Positions 38,323 to 46,740 of a stretch of 64,000 nucleotides of DNA are shown here, piece by piece (position 1 is the first letter of the stretch; every line of letters begins with the position of its first letter). The translations under genes and the position numbers were made by a program. Below the pieces are notes generated by a model that saw only the letters and a list, made by a program, of their open reading frames with translations, was not told the origin of the DNA and searched no databases. The DNA is from Aporhodopirellula aestuarii. Its GTDB lineage: Bacteria > Planctomycetota > Planctomycetia > Pirellulales > Pirellulaceae. The stretch covers positions 17,708-81,707 of the forward strand of contig NZ_JAMQBK010000011.1 of the NCBI RefSeq assembly GCF_023701485.1. The letters are read 5' to 3'.

Positions 38323-40185
38323 CTACTTAGTAGGCCGTAAAATCATGGCGTGTCCGCCGCCAACGGCCATCTCGGCTGGAATCATGTCGCTGTGTTTCAC
38401 TAGTGCCGTCGTAATCTGATAGGCTTCTGGATTCTTCGAACCGTGTGAATCCGGCGCGTCCTGATAGATCGTGGCTTCGTAAGTTTTGTCTGGATCGAGG
38501 AAGCCCAGCGAGATGTTGAGCGTCTGTGCCGTCTGATCGCTGACCGATCCGACGAACCAAGCGTCACCGCTACGGCGTGCCACGGTGATGTACTTTCCAA
38601 TTTTGGAATGAAGCACTCGCGAGTCGTCCCATGTGGCGGGCATCTGCTTCAGGTACTCAAACAAGTCGGCCTTCTTCAGGTACTCTTCCGGTGCGTCTGG
38701 CAGTGTCACCAGTCCGGTGTAGATGACCAAGTTGCGAGCCACTTCGCTGACCACCGTCGAGATGTAGCTATTCATTTTTCGGGGGCCCTTCTGACGCTCG
38801 CCCGCATTGATGCTGTTGATCCCAAAGTTCCCGTTGGACATGTCGAGCGGTCCGGTCAACGAGCTAACCATGGCCATTTTGAGGAACGTTTCTGGCGTGA
38901 AGGCACTTCTGCTGTCCTGCTGTCCGTGGCAGTACTCGCGGGTGATCAAATTGGGCATCGTTCTTTCGACGCCTGCCATTGGTACCGGCCCGTCGTGGAA
39001 ATTGATTAGCAGTTTGTTTTCGGCAGCGGCATCGATGGCGGCGCGAGTGAATTCGGCCCGATTGCCCATGAAGCCATACTTCATGCCCGTGGCACCGAGG
39101 TCGGCGTAATGACGGAACAAGGTCGCATCGCCGAAGTCGCCCTTTTTTCGATCGTAGTACAGCATGATCTTGACGCCTTTTTCTTTGGCGTAGCTCATCA
39201 CCTTCGCGATATCCACATCCGGTGACACGGTCATCTTCCCGTTCCCAGCTTTCGTAAACCAGAAATCGTCCACGGTGAAGTACTCGATCCCCTGCTCGGC
39301 GCAGAAGTCAATCAAATGCAGGTAGCTACGCGTGTTGATGTCGTAGACGAATTCCCCGTTGTCGTAGCCGTGAATCCTCCAATCCCAAAGCCCCTTGCCG
39401 GGTTGGATCCAGCTCGTGTCGGATAACTTGCAGGGGGCCGCCAGGTTCAGTGCGACCGTATTCAAGGTCAGATCGCCGGCTGTTTCTCCGATCAAGATCA
39501 CACGCCAGGCAGTGACCTGTCCGTCGCCAATCGAGACGGCGGAGCTGGACGCTTCGAGCGTGCCGGTCGCCGCGACAAAACGGATACCCATGATCTCAAA
39601 CCCGCTGGCAGAATAGAGATCGGACTCCAAGAAGCCGATATGCAGTCCATCTTTACGCTCTGTCACCAGCGGCACGGCGACTCGGTTTGCTTTCGCGAGA
39701 GTCTTGACTTCTCCGCCGCGCTGACCGGCGTAGTGTGCGGCACTGCCGAGCAGCTTGTACTCGCTGAGGTACGTCATCTTTTTGCCCGCCGACTCCTTCG
39801 GCAATACAAAGCGGAACCCGACTCCGGTATCGAACACGCGGCACAGCAGTTGGATGGGTGTGCCGTCAGCCGTCAGTGAAAGTGTCAGCTCGCGATGGTG
39901 ATCACGGATTGTGCTGAACTGCCCGTAGACCGGTGACCAGCTCGTGTCATTCTCGCGCACTGACTGATCGACAAGTGTCATCTTCGCATCGGGAAAGATC
40001 TCCACTTTGGACGCATCCACAATGGGCGATCCCGCTTTGGACACGGAATAGAACAGCTTACCGTTTTGGACATCGAACGATGCCGAAACCTGTCCATTCG
40101 GTGATTGGACCGCGACCGGCGCCGCCATCAAGCCCGCCGTAATGAACATGTTTAACAACAGGCTCGCAAAAATTGACTTCGTCAT
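38323..40185 (-). CDS. GH97-family glycoside hydrolase, secreted
   Basis: 620 aa from the ATG at 40185 (signal MTKSIFASLLLNMFITAGLMAAP); the frame extends 24 codons further. GH97 N-domain (VQSPNGQVSASFDVQNGKLFYSVSKAG), barrel (KGLWDWRIHGYDNGEFVYDINTRSYLHLIDFCAEQGIEYFTVDDFWF), INFHDGPVPMAGVERTMPNLITREYCHGQQD and a C-terminal beta domain. At the position where retaining members carry the nucleophile Asp (K-x-D-F), this protein has MKYGF, as in inverting SusB-type enzymes, but the SusB base Glu in HEA is Asp here (FHDG). Alpha-glucosidase or alpha-galactosidase activity is therefore uncertain. One base separates its ATG from the stop of the upstream GH117-like gene. Confidence 0.88.
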   Translation of the reverse strand: MTKSIFASLLLNMFITAGLMAAPVAVQSPNGQVSASFDVQNGKLFYSVSKAGSPIVDASKVEIFPDAKMTLVDQSVRENDTSWSPVYGQFSTIRDHHRELTLSLTADGTPIQLLCRVFDTGVGFRFVLPKESAGKKMTYLSEYKLLGSAAHYAGQRGGEVKTLAKANRVAVPLVTERKDGLHIGFLESDLYSASGFEIMGIRFVAATGTLEASSSAVSIGDGQVTAWRVILIGETAGDLTLNTVALNLAAPCKLSDTSWIQPGKGLWDWRIHGYDNGEFVYDINTRSYLHLIDFCAEQGIEYFTVDDFWFTKAGNGKMTVSPDVDIAKVMSYAKEKGVKIMLYYDRKKGDFGDATLFRHYADLGATGMKYGFMGNRAEFTRAAIDAAAENKLLINFHDGPVPMAGVERTMPNLITREYCHGQQDSRSAFTPETFLKMAMVSSLTGPLDMSNGNFGINSINAGERQKGPRKMNSYISTVVSEVARNLVIYTGLVTLPDAPEEYLKKADLFEYLKQMPATWDDSRVLHSKIGKYITVARRSGDAWFVGSVSDQTAQTLNISLGFLDPDKTYEATIYQDAPDSHGSKNPEAYQITTALVKHSDMIPAEMAVGGGHAMILRPTK

Positions 40186-40186
40186 G

Positions 40187-41146
40187 TTATTTCCCTCTCT
40201 GGAGATCGAACCTGTGAATGAACGGCACTTTCCCTTTTGCTTTTCCGATCTCGACACCCCAGGTTGGGATGTCGCCGGTGCCGCTTTCCGTGAAAGCTTC
40301 GGGGCGGAATGCTCCGCCAGCCCACGGGCCGTTTTTCACATCGTGAATTTTTGAAAAATGAACGCCGTCTTCGGCGTACTGAACTGTGTTGATGATGTCT
40401 TTGGGCCCAGTCGTGCCGATCATCGCTGCGACTCCATTGCCGTGCGGCCAAACCAAGACTTCGTGATTGCCCGGGATCACTGGGGTCGCCTCGTGCTTCA
40501 CGTAAGGGCCTTGCGGATGCTGGGCGATCGCTAGCCCCATTTGGGTTTGTCGTGCATTTTTGCCCAACTGCCGGCCTTTGTAGTAGAACCAATATTCTCC
40601 ATCGCGAACGATCAAGCAGGCGTCATCCACCAAGTGGCTGTCAAAGTCGTTCGGGTTGTCGCTGTTCGTCAGTGCCGGGTTGCTCGTAAGTCGCTCCCAC
40701 GGACCATCGGGCGAGTCCGATACCGCGATACCGATTTTCGAGTCGGGCTTCACCTTTGGGTTTTTCGAGATCCCTGTATAGAACAACCAGAACTTGCCCT
40801 CAGCGACCAGAATGTTCGGTGTGAAGACACTGGCCTCATCCCAGGCACCCGCGACGGGGCTCTTGTCGAGAGCCATCCCTTTTTCCGTCCAGTCGTGACC
40901 GTCCGAGGACGTTGCGTACCAGACCGTCGCGTTGTATCCACTCGACTGTGGGCCTTTGGAATACCAAACGTAGTACAGATCCCCGACTTTGATGATGTCG
41001 CTCGGGTCTCGACGCATCACGCCGTGCTCTGCACCGATGCCCTGGAGTGCAGTGTGCGAAACAGAGAGCGTTGGCACACCCGCTTGAGCCACCACAGCGG
41101 CAAAAAGGGGCAGGCATGCTATCAACAAGGATCTGAATGCGTTCAT
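40187..41146 (-). CDS. GH117-like beta-propeller glycosidase, second copy
   Basis: 319 aa with Sec signal MNAFRSLLIACLPLFAAVVAQAG. Close paralogue of the gene at 12131-13090 over its whole length: GVMRRDPSDIIKVGDLYYVWYSKG, WDEASVFTPNILVAEGKFWLFYTG, DFDSHLVDDACLIVRDGEYWFYYKGRQLG, NHEVLVWPHGNGVAAMIGTTGP. Middle gene of a compact cassette GH29 > GH117-like > GH97 (12 bp and 1 bp gaps), so it is co-transcribed with a fucosidase-type and an alpha-glycosidase-type enzyme, which suggests a role in trimming a mixed fucose-containing glycan rather than agar. Confidence 0.82.
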   Translation of the reverse strand: MNAFRSLLIACLPLFAAVVAQAGVPTLSVSHTALQGIGAEHGVMRRDPSDIIKVGDLYYVWYSKGPQSSGYNATVWYATSSDGHDWTEKGMALDKSPVAGAWDEASVFTPNILVAEGKFWLFYTGISKNPKVKPDSKIGIAVSDSPDGPWERLTSNPALTNSDNPNDFDSHLVDDACLIVRDGEYWFYYKGRQLGKNARQTQMGLAIAQHPQGPYVKHEATPVIPGNHEVLVWPHGNGVAAMIGTTGPKDIINTVQYAEDGVHFSKIHDVKNGPWAGGAFRPEAFTESGTGDIPTWGVEIGKAKGKVPFIHRFDLQRGK

Positions 41147-41158
41147 GTCTACGTCGAG

Positions 41159-42592
41159 TTAATCTTGCGGGTATGTCAGCTTGACCACGGTGTCGTATTT
41201 GTCCAGCGGTTCGTCGGCGAGCATCAATTTCAGGTTGTCGCCATCTTGTGCAAAGTCGACCTTTTGACCATTGGTTAGGTAGACAGCGGAGGTTACCGCA
41301 GACGTCAGTCCATTAACAGTGATAGAGCCCGATTCGGGCCAATCTAGGATATGGAGGTAAAGTGTTTGCCCGTCTTTACTGGCGGAAATGTCGCCCCACT
41401 GTGGTCTCGCGTCCAAAGGATTTCGGACGCTTGAGTAGATGGATTCGCCGTTGATTTTGAGCCAGTCACCGATCACGCCGTAAAGCCGAACGGCCTCAGG
41501 ATCGAGGCGCCCGTTGCCCATCGGGCCGTTGTTGATCAGGGCATTGCCGCCTGCACAGACTGTGTGCACAAAACGATGGAGCATTTCCTCTTCGCTGTGG
41601 TAATAACAATTTCCCTTCGTTTTGTAGCCGAACGAGGAACTGACACTGTCAGGCGATTCGACGTAGAGCGGCAGTTTCGTGGTGGGGACTTCTTTATCGC
41701 CGATCGACACGTAGTCGTAGAGCGGAAGGTATTGCTGCTCAATTTTCGCTTTTCCGCTATGGATCAGCCGGGAATTGATCAGGCAGTCGGGCCGATATTT
41801 TCGAACCATGTCGCTGAACAGTTTCGCGCGTTCAAAATTGATCCCGACCGGAGTGTCAAACCAGATCAGATCGAGTTCATAGTTCTTCACCAATTCCTCG
41901 ACCTGGGGAAGACTCTTTTTCTGAATGTAGCGATCCATGTCTTGATCGAAGTCGGCTGGCAGATCGGGATGGATGTCTCGCAGTGTGGCCCGTTGATTCA
42001 GGTAGGGAGCGTCCGGTTCATCCCAGTCCTGTGCATGAGAATAATACACACCGAATTTGAGGCCATGGCGATGACACGCTTCACTGAGTTCTTTGATGAT
42101 ATCCCGTTTGAACGGTGTGTAATCAACGATATTGTAATTGCTCACCATGGACTGAAAGAGTGCAAAACCATCGTGGTGCTTTGATGTGATCACGACATAG
42201 CGGATTCCAGAATCTGCAAACGTTTTTGCCCACTGGTCGGCATCAAATTCCGCCGGGTTAAATTGGGCGGCGACTTGGTGATACTCTTTTGCCGGGATCT
42301 TGGCTGAAATTTGGATCCACTCCGAGTAACGAAAATCGGAGCCACGGCCCTGGTATTCTCCTTCCAGGGATGAGTAGACGCCAAAGTGAATGAAGGCGCC
42401 GAATTTCGCGTCACGAAACCACTTCTCTTGCCGCGCTAGTGAATCAGCCGTTTGCTGTAGCGAATCGTCAAAGCGGTATTCAAAACGATGTTTCGGATTC
42501 GCTTTTCGTTGGGCTCGCTTCGCAGGTTCCTGTGCGTGCAATGGAAATAAGCCGCCCGCCATGACGACTAATGTCAGTATGAAGGATCTCAT
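41159..42592 (-). CDS. GH29 alpha-L-fucosidase-type enzyme (1), secreted
   Basis: 477 aa, signal MRSFILTLVVMAGGLFPLHAQ. GH29 barrel: WFRDAKFGAFIHFGVYSSLEGE, YVVITSKHHDGFALF, HGLKFGVYYSHAQDWDEPDA, nucleophile D246 in DLIWFDTP, and GGNALINNGPMGNGRLDPEAVRLYGVIGDWLKINGESIY. Retaining exo-fucosidase; the acid/base is not identifiable by eye. First gene of the GH29-GH117-GH97 cassette. One of four GH29 genes in this window, none closely alike, which suggests different linkages or sulfation contexts. Confidence 0.93.
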   Translation of the reverse strand: MRSFILTLVVMAGGLFPLHAQEPAKRAQRKANPKHRFEYRFDDSLQQTADSLARQEKWFRDAKFGAFIHFGVYSSLEGEYQGRGSDFRYSEWIQISAKIPAKEYHQVAAQFNPAEFDADQWAKTFADSGIRYVVITSKHHDGFALFQSMVSNYNIVDYTPFKRDIIKELSEACHRHGLKFGVYYSHAQDWDEPDAPYLNQRATLRDIHPDLPADFDQDMDRYIQKKSLPQVEELVKNYELDLIWFDTPVGINFERAKLFSDMVRKYRPDCLINSRLIHSGKAKIEQQYLPLYDYVSIGDKEVPTTKLPLYVESPDSVSSSFGYKTKGNCYYHSEEEMLHRFVHTVCAGGNALINNGPMGNGRLDPEAVRLYGVIGDWLKINGESIYSSVRNPLDARPQWGDISASKDGQTLYLHILDWPESGSITVNGLTSAVTSAVYLTNGQKVDFAQDGDNLKLMLADEPLDKYDTVVKLTYPQD

Positions 42593-42659
42593 TGGTTTCG
42601 CCTTAAGTAGGGGTATCGAAATCTGAAGTTGTTTTAAGGAAGGAACAAACGTGTCGCCA

Positions 42660-44513
42660 CTATCGGGCCGGTGTCAGAATCACTTCTCTTAGAAGCATCA
42701 GGCCCTGATCCCATTCGACTGCTTGAGGGTCAATTTCCAACGCTTTCACCATGAGCGTGTAACGACCGGGCGTTTCAAACTGAACTTCCCCAAGGCTCTC
42801 GACTTTGAAGGCAGCTTTGAACGGAGAAAGTCGACCTCTCTTAGTCACGCCCGCAGTGACATCATGCTCGAAAGTTTGTCCGGCAATTTTCACGGCGAAT
42901 TTTCCGCTGTCCATCCAGCTCGAATAGTTGATTTTGATCTCATAGCTGCCTGGTTCGTCGACGACAATTTCCCACTGAGCCCAATCGGAAGGATTCGTCC
43001 AGCCTTTTAAGTTTTCACGCTGGCCGCCCGCGCCGGCGCCAAGCGAGAAATGCAGGTCGTCACCGTTGATTTCAGCAAAGGCAGAGGACAAAAAGTAGTC
43101 ACCTACGCTCACGTCGGCATTGCCTTGCTGTGGGCGGAGGGGTCGGCTCAAGGGGCGAATTGGGTTGTCGACTACAGGCGGACGCTTCAACTCAACCTTG
43201 ATCACGCTCATCAAAGGATCGACCGGCTTACGCGGGACGGACACCACGACATCACTACCGGACTGAGTAAACTTCAACGGAGCTGCGTCTGAGTCTCCGA
43301 GGAAGGTGATTTGATGGATGCCTGCATCAGGCTGGCCTTCGTTTAAGCCAGGGATGACGAGCCGGCCATCTTTTGGCCACTGCGCGATCTGGTAATACAG
43401 TGTGTTGTTTCGACGGGTGCACGTGCCCCATTCCAGCAAATAGTGGGGGCCACGCTCGACGCCATAAATTGACTCACCATACTTCCGAAGCCAATCGCCG
43501 AGTGGTTTGAGCTTTGCGACACTCACGGGAGGCAGCTCACCTTCGGGAGTCGGCCCCATGTTCATCAACAAATTGCCACCACGGGACACTGTATCGACCA
43601 GGTTGAGCAACGCCCACTCCATGGATTGTGAAGTATCTTTGCCTTTCCAGAACCAGCCGCCGTCAAATCGCTGGCAGCTTTCCCACAACCGATGATTGAT
43701 GTTGTCACCAATGTAGGGCGTGAAATTTTCGCAAGAGCCGTAGTCACCATCACCCAAACGGCGCTGCCCGATACGATCGACCAACAGGATGTCAGGTTGT
43801 AGCTTGCGCACATGATCGCGGTATTCTGAGGCGCGTTCGTGGCTCCAGGTATTTACCCATTCGCCGTCCATCCACAAGGTAACGATCGGGCCGTAATTGG
43901 TGAGCAACTCGGTGGTTTGATCGAGCATGTATTGGTGGTAGTTCGCATACTTCGGGCTTCCGAGGTTCGCCGTGTAGTCGGGATGCTTGATGTCCCAAAC
44001 GGAGTAATAAAACCCGAGCAACATGTCGTGTTTGGAACAAGCATCGGCCAGCTCTTTCATCGGGTCGCGGCCAAACGGCGTCGCGTCGATGATGTCATGT
44101 TGGGTGTACTGCGAATCAAACATGCAAAACCCGGAATGGTGCTTGGTCGTGATCACGATGTATCGGAAGCCAAGCTTTTTGGCAGTGAGCACCCAATCCT
44201 CAGCGTCAAATTTTACCGGATTGAAATTGCTCAATACTTCGTCGCTAATCACTGATTCTCCACCGGCCTTTTGCGGTCCCCAATGAAGGAAGAGCCCGAA
44301 TTTCGCGTCTTTCCATCTCTGAACGCGTTTTGTTCGGTCCGCTTCTGACTCACCGGGAAACCCTGCCACAACAGGATCGCCCGACATGAACTGAGCGAAC
44401 CATGGACGGTCCGACTTCGCTCGCGCACGAGACTCCATTGGATCCGGTTGAGCCAGGGCAATGGTTGGCAAGCCGAGAGTCGCCAACAAAGCAAGTGACC
44501 AAATTCGGTACAT
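42660..44513 (-). CDS. GH29 alpha-L-fucosidase-type enzyme (2) with C-terminal beta domain
   Basis: 617 aa from the ATG at 44513, opening signal MYRIWSLALLATLGLPTIALAQ; the frame begins 50 codons earlier, mostly inside the sequence near the upstream sulfatase stop. GH29 features: WKDAKFGLFLHWGPQKAGGE, YIVITTKHHSGFCMFDS, nucleophile D216 in PIVTLWMDGEW, GGNLLMNMGPTPEGELP. Residues about 480-617 form an extra beta-sandwich (GSYEIKINYSSWMDSGKFAVKIAGQTFEHDV) like the CBM-type domain of DUF5077-like proteins, probably glycan-binding. A sulfatase gene is 59 bp upstream on the same strand. Confidence 0.91.
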   Translation of the reverse strand: MYRIWSLALLATLGLPTIALAQPDPMESRARAKSDRPWFAQFMSGDPVVAGFPGESEADRTKRVQRWKDAKFGLFLHWGPQKAGGESVISDEVLSNFNPVKFDAEDWVLTAKKLGFRYIVITTKHHSGFCMFDSQYTQHDIIDATPFGRDPMKELADACSKHDMLLGFYYSVWDIKHPDYTANLGSPKYANYHQYMLDQTTELLTNYGPIVTLWMDGEWVNTWSHERASEYRDHVRKLQPDILLVDRIGQRRLGDGDYGSCENFTPYIGDNINHRLWESCQRFDGGWFWKGKDTSQSMEWALLNLVDTVSRGGNLLMNMGPTPEGELPPVSVAKLKPLGDWLRKYGESIYGVERGPHYLLEWGTCTRRNNTLYYQIAQWPKDGRLVIPGLNEGQPDAGIHQITFLGDSDAAPLKFTQSGSDVVVSVPRKPVDPLMSVIKVELKRPPVVDNPIRPLSRPLRPQQGNADVSVGDYFLSSAFAEINGDDLHFSLGAGAGGQRENLKGWTNPSDWAQWEIVVDEPGSYEIKINYSSWMDSGKFAVKIAGQTFEHDVTAGVTKRGRLSPFKAAFKVESLGEVQFETPGRYTLMVKALEIDPQAVEWDQGLMLLREVILTPAR

Positions 44514-44572
44514 CGGTCGGTGTGGGGTAAAGGCTCGCGGGGACAAATCTCTTCTTTGACTTGCCATGAACG

Positions 44573-46063
44573 TTATTTGCTTGATCGGGGTTTGATGAAA
44601 TTGGGGGAATTCAAATTGCCAGGGTACGCATTGGCAGGCCGGTCGCTTCCGGAACTGTTCCAATCTCCTAGTTCACGGCGAGTTTTCGTTGCCTGGTTCT
44701 GCAACGCTGCGGTTTGCTCTGGATGAGATAGCGACACATCACGTTTTTCCGAAATGTCGTCGGACAGATTGTTCAACACGATGTGGTCCAGGTTTCGATA
44801 TTCGCCTTTGTTCCGGGCCCAGTGGACGAGATTCGCAGGCTCACGCGGCAGGTGTAGTTTCCACGAACCACTGCGAACCGCTTCAAGCGTTAGGCCATTG
44901 TAGTAAGCGAAGTCGGTTCGAGGGCTTTCGTCGACTTCGCCGCTCAGCAACGGCGTTGGGTCAAAGCCGTCATATTTTCGATCGGTAGGCAATGCGGCAC
45001 CACTGACCGTAGCAATCGTGGGCAGGAGATCCAGTGACGACACCATCTCGTCACTCACCCGTCCCGCAGGGACTCGGCCCGGCCAACGGATCATTGCCGG
45101 CACGCGGTGACCGCCTTCCTTGGTGCTGTATTTCCCTTCCGATAAAGGTCCCGCCGAACCGGCAGGCAGCCAGGGACCGTTGTCGGATGCAAAGATTAGA
45201 AGCGTGTCTTTTTCAATATCGAGTTCCTTCAACATCGACATCACGAGCCCAATGTGATGATCCAGTTCACGTACCATTGCAGGCAAGGCTTTGGGATTCA
45301 TCCTGCCTTTGTGTTTCTGAACGGAGGCCCATTCTTCAGGCGTGCAAAACTCCTTGTTAGGCGACCAGGGCCCATGCACCAGATAGTGTGCGAGATAAAT
45401 GAAGAAAGGCTTCTGCTGCGCATGTTGCTGCTTCACGAAATCGATGGTCGCGTCGGTCAGTTTCTGATGCGCCGCGGCGAAACGGACCATGCCTTGCGGC
45501 TGCTCGTTGTGCAGCCAAATATTGGGTTTGCCGACCGGAAAGTTGTAATGGCTACCCACATACTCATCAAAGCCTTGCTGGCGGGGGCCATAGGGTTCGA
45601 GTTCGCCCAAGTGCCATTTGCCGAAAGCGGCAGTTGCGTAGCCAAGTGGCTGCAGCAACTCGGCGATTGTGATTTCGCTGAGCGGTAAGCCCACGTGCTC
45701 GTTCCAATCAGGATCTCTGCCGCCATTGGGGCAAACGGGCAGGCCGTTGCGTTGAGGATAACGACCGGTGAGCAGCGCCGCTCGGCTGGGAGAACAAACA
45801 TTGCTCGCCGAAAGATAGTTTGTAAAACGTATCCCCTCGGCGGCCAGCTGGTCGATGTTCGGCGTCTGGGTTTCGGAGCCATAGCAGCCCAAGTCGCCGT
45901 AGCCCAAGTCGTCGGTGAGGATGATGATGACATTCGGCTTGGTGGCTGAAGCGGCAGGCACGAGGGTTGTCCCCAGGCAGATGCACGCAAACAAGCAGAT
46001 GATTCGATTCACGAATTCTCTTTCATAGACTGATTGGATCAAATCCAGTTGCGGGGTACGCAA
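44573..46063 (-). CDS. Type I sulfatase, secreted
   Basis: 496 aa if started at the ATG 46063; a GTG at 46012 would place the signal (NRIICLFACICLGTTLVPAASA) at the very N-terminus and is preceded by an AAAGAG. Sulfatase core: KPNVIIILTDDLGYGDLGCYGS, maturation motif C-S-P-S-R in SNVCSPSRAALLTGRYPQR, GKWHLGELEPYGPRQQGFDEYVG, FASDNGPWLPAGSAGPLSEGKYSTKEGGHRVPAMIRWPGRVPAG. Resembles arylsulfatase A-like S1 enzymes acting on polysaccharides. Immediately upstream of a GH29 gene (59 bp), suggesting desulfation coupled to fucose removal. Confidence 0.93.
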   Translation of the reverse strand: MRTPQLDLIQSVYEREFVNRIICLFACICLGTTLVPAASATKPNVIIILTDDLGYGDLGCYGSETQTPNIDQLAAEGIRFTNYLSASNVCSPSRAALLTGRYPQRNGLPVCPNGGRDPDWNEHVGLPLSEITIAELLQPLGYATAAFGKWHLGELEPYGPRQQGFDEYVGSHYNFPVGKPNIWLHNEQPQGMVRFAAAHQKLTDATIDFVKQQHAQQKPFFIYLAHYLVHGPWSPNKEFCTPEEWASVQKHKGRMNPKALPAMVRELDHHIGLVMSMLKELDIEKDTLLIFASDNGPWLPAGSAGPLSEGKYSTKEGGHRVPAMIRWPGRVPAGRVSDEMVSSLDLLPTIATVSGAALPTDRKYDGFDPTPLLSGEVDESPRTDFAYYNGLTLEAVRSGSWKLHLPREPANLVHWARNKGEYRNLDHIVLNNLSDDISEKRDVSLSHPEQTAALQNQATKTRRELGDWNSSGSDRPANAYPGNLNSPNFIKPRSSK

Positions 46064-46740
46064 GCGGTTCGCATTTCCTGTCGACGTTTGGGGAGCGAGA
46101 ACTCCAGAGAGCGAAACGCCCGTTCAAAAGACCCCACCACTTCACCGGAGATCGTTGAAACTAAAACCAGGGTTCGGTTGTAAGAGCGTGCCAAATGCCC
46201 TCATGCCGGTTGAGTTGTCAGCTTCCAAAGAAAAAAAGACGTCCAAGCGGCTCGTTGATATCAGAAGTGAAAATGCAGAGCCGTGTAGCACCGCGTTGGA
46301 GACATCGAGTGATTGAGTGCTCTTCTTAGCGGAACGGCGCAAGCCGTCCGGTCCCACGTTTCCGGACGGCTTGGGCCATTCCGCTACTAATGGAATCCCT
46401 CAACAGTCAATTCGACACTCCATATGACAATGTGGTCCGCGAGACGACACAATCAAGGAGGAAACGCGACTCTGGAGTAACGAAATGCGACGCATGTCCA
46501 GCGTGGGAAGCTCGCGGCAAAAAGAAATGAACTCGCCAGCGTGTGCCGCTCCGAGTGGCAGATTGTCGCGGTTGCGAATTTGGTCGGTTCTCACCCACAG
46601 CGAATGTTCCGCGTCATGCGCGAAAAGGGGCGATCATCGAGACTTCATGCGCCAGCTAACTGGCACGCCGCGGCCCTCGACGACGTGCGTTATCAGGGTC
46701 GGCTGGATCGCGTCTAGCAAGCGTGCGTTTACGTCTCGGC
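46064..46740. other. Gap of about 680 bp with a long palindrome
   Basis: No supported gene between two sulfatase genes. Contains the palindromic element at 46328-46385. Other short open frames here are not credible. Confidence 0.5.
46328..46385. repeat. 24-bp inverted repeat of the 34-kb palindrome family
   Basis: Left arm 46328-46351 begins agcggaacggcgcaagccg; right arm 46362-46385 is its reverse complement with two mismatches; 10-nt loop. The left arm and the following ccggtcccacg match both copies at 34.1-34.3 kb, showing a dispersed palindromic element 12 kb apart. Confidence 0.75.
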
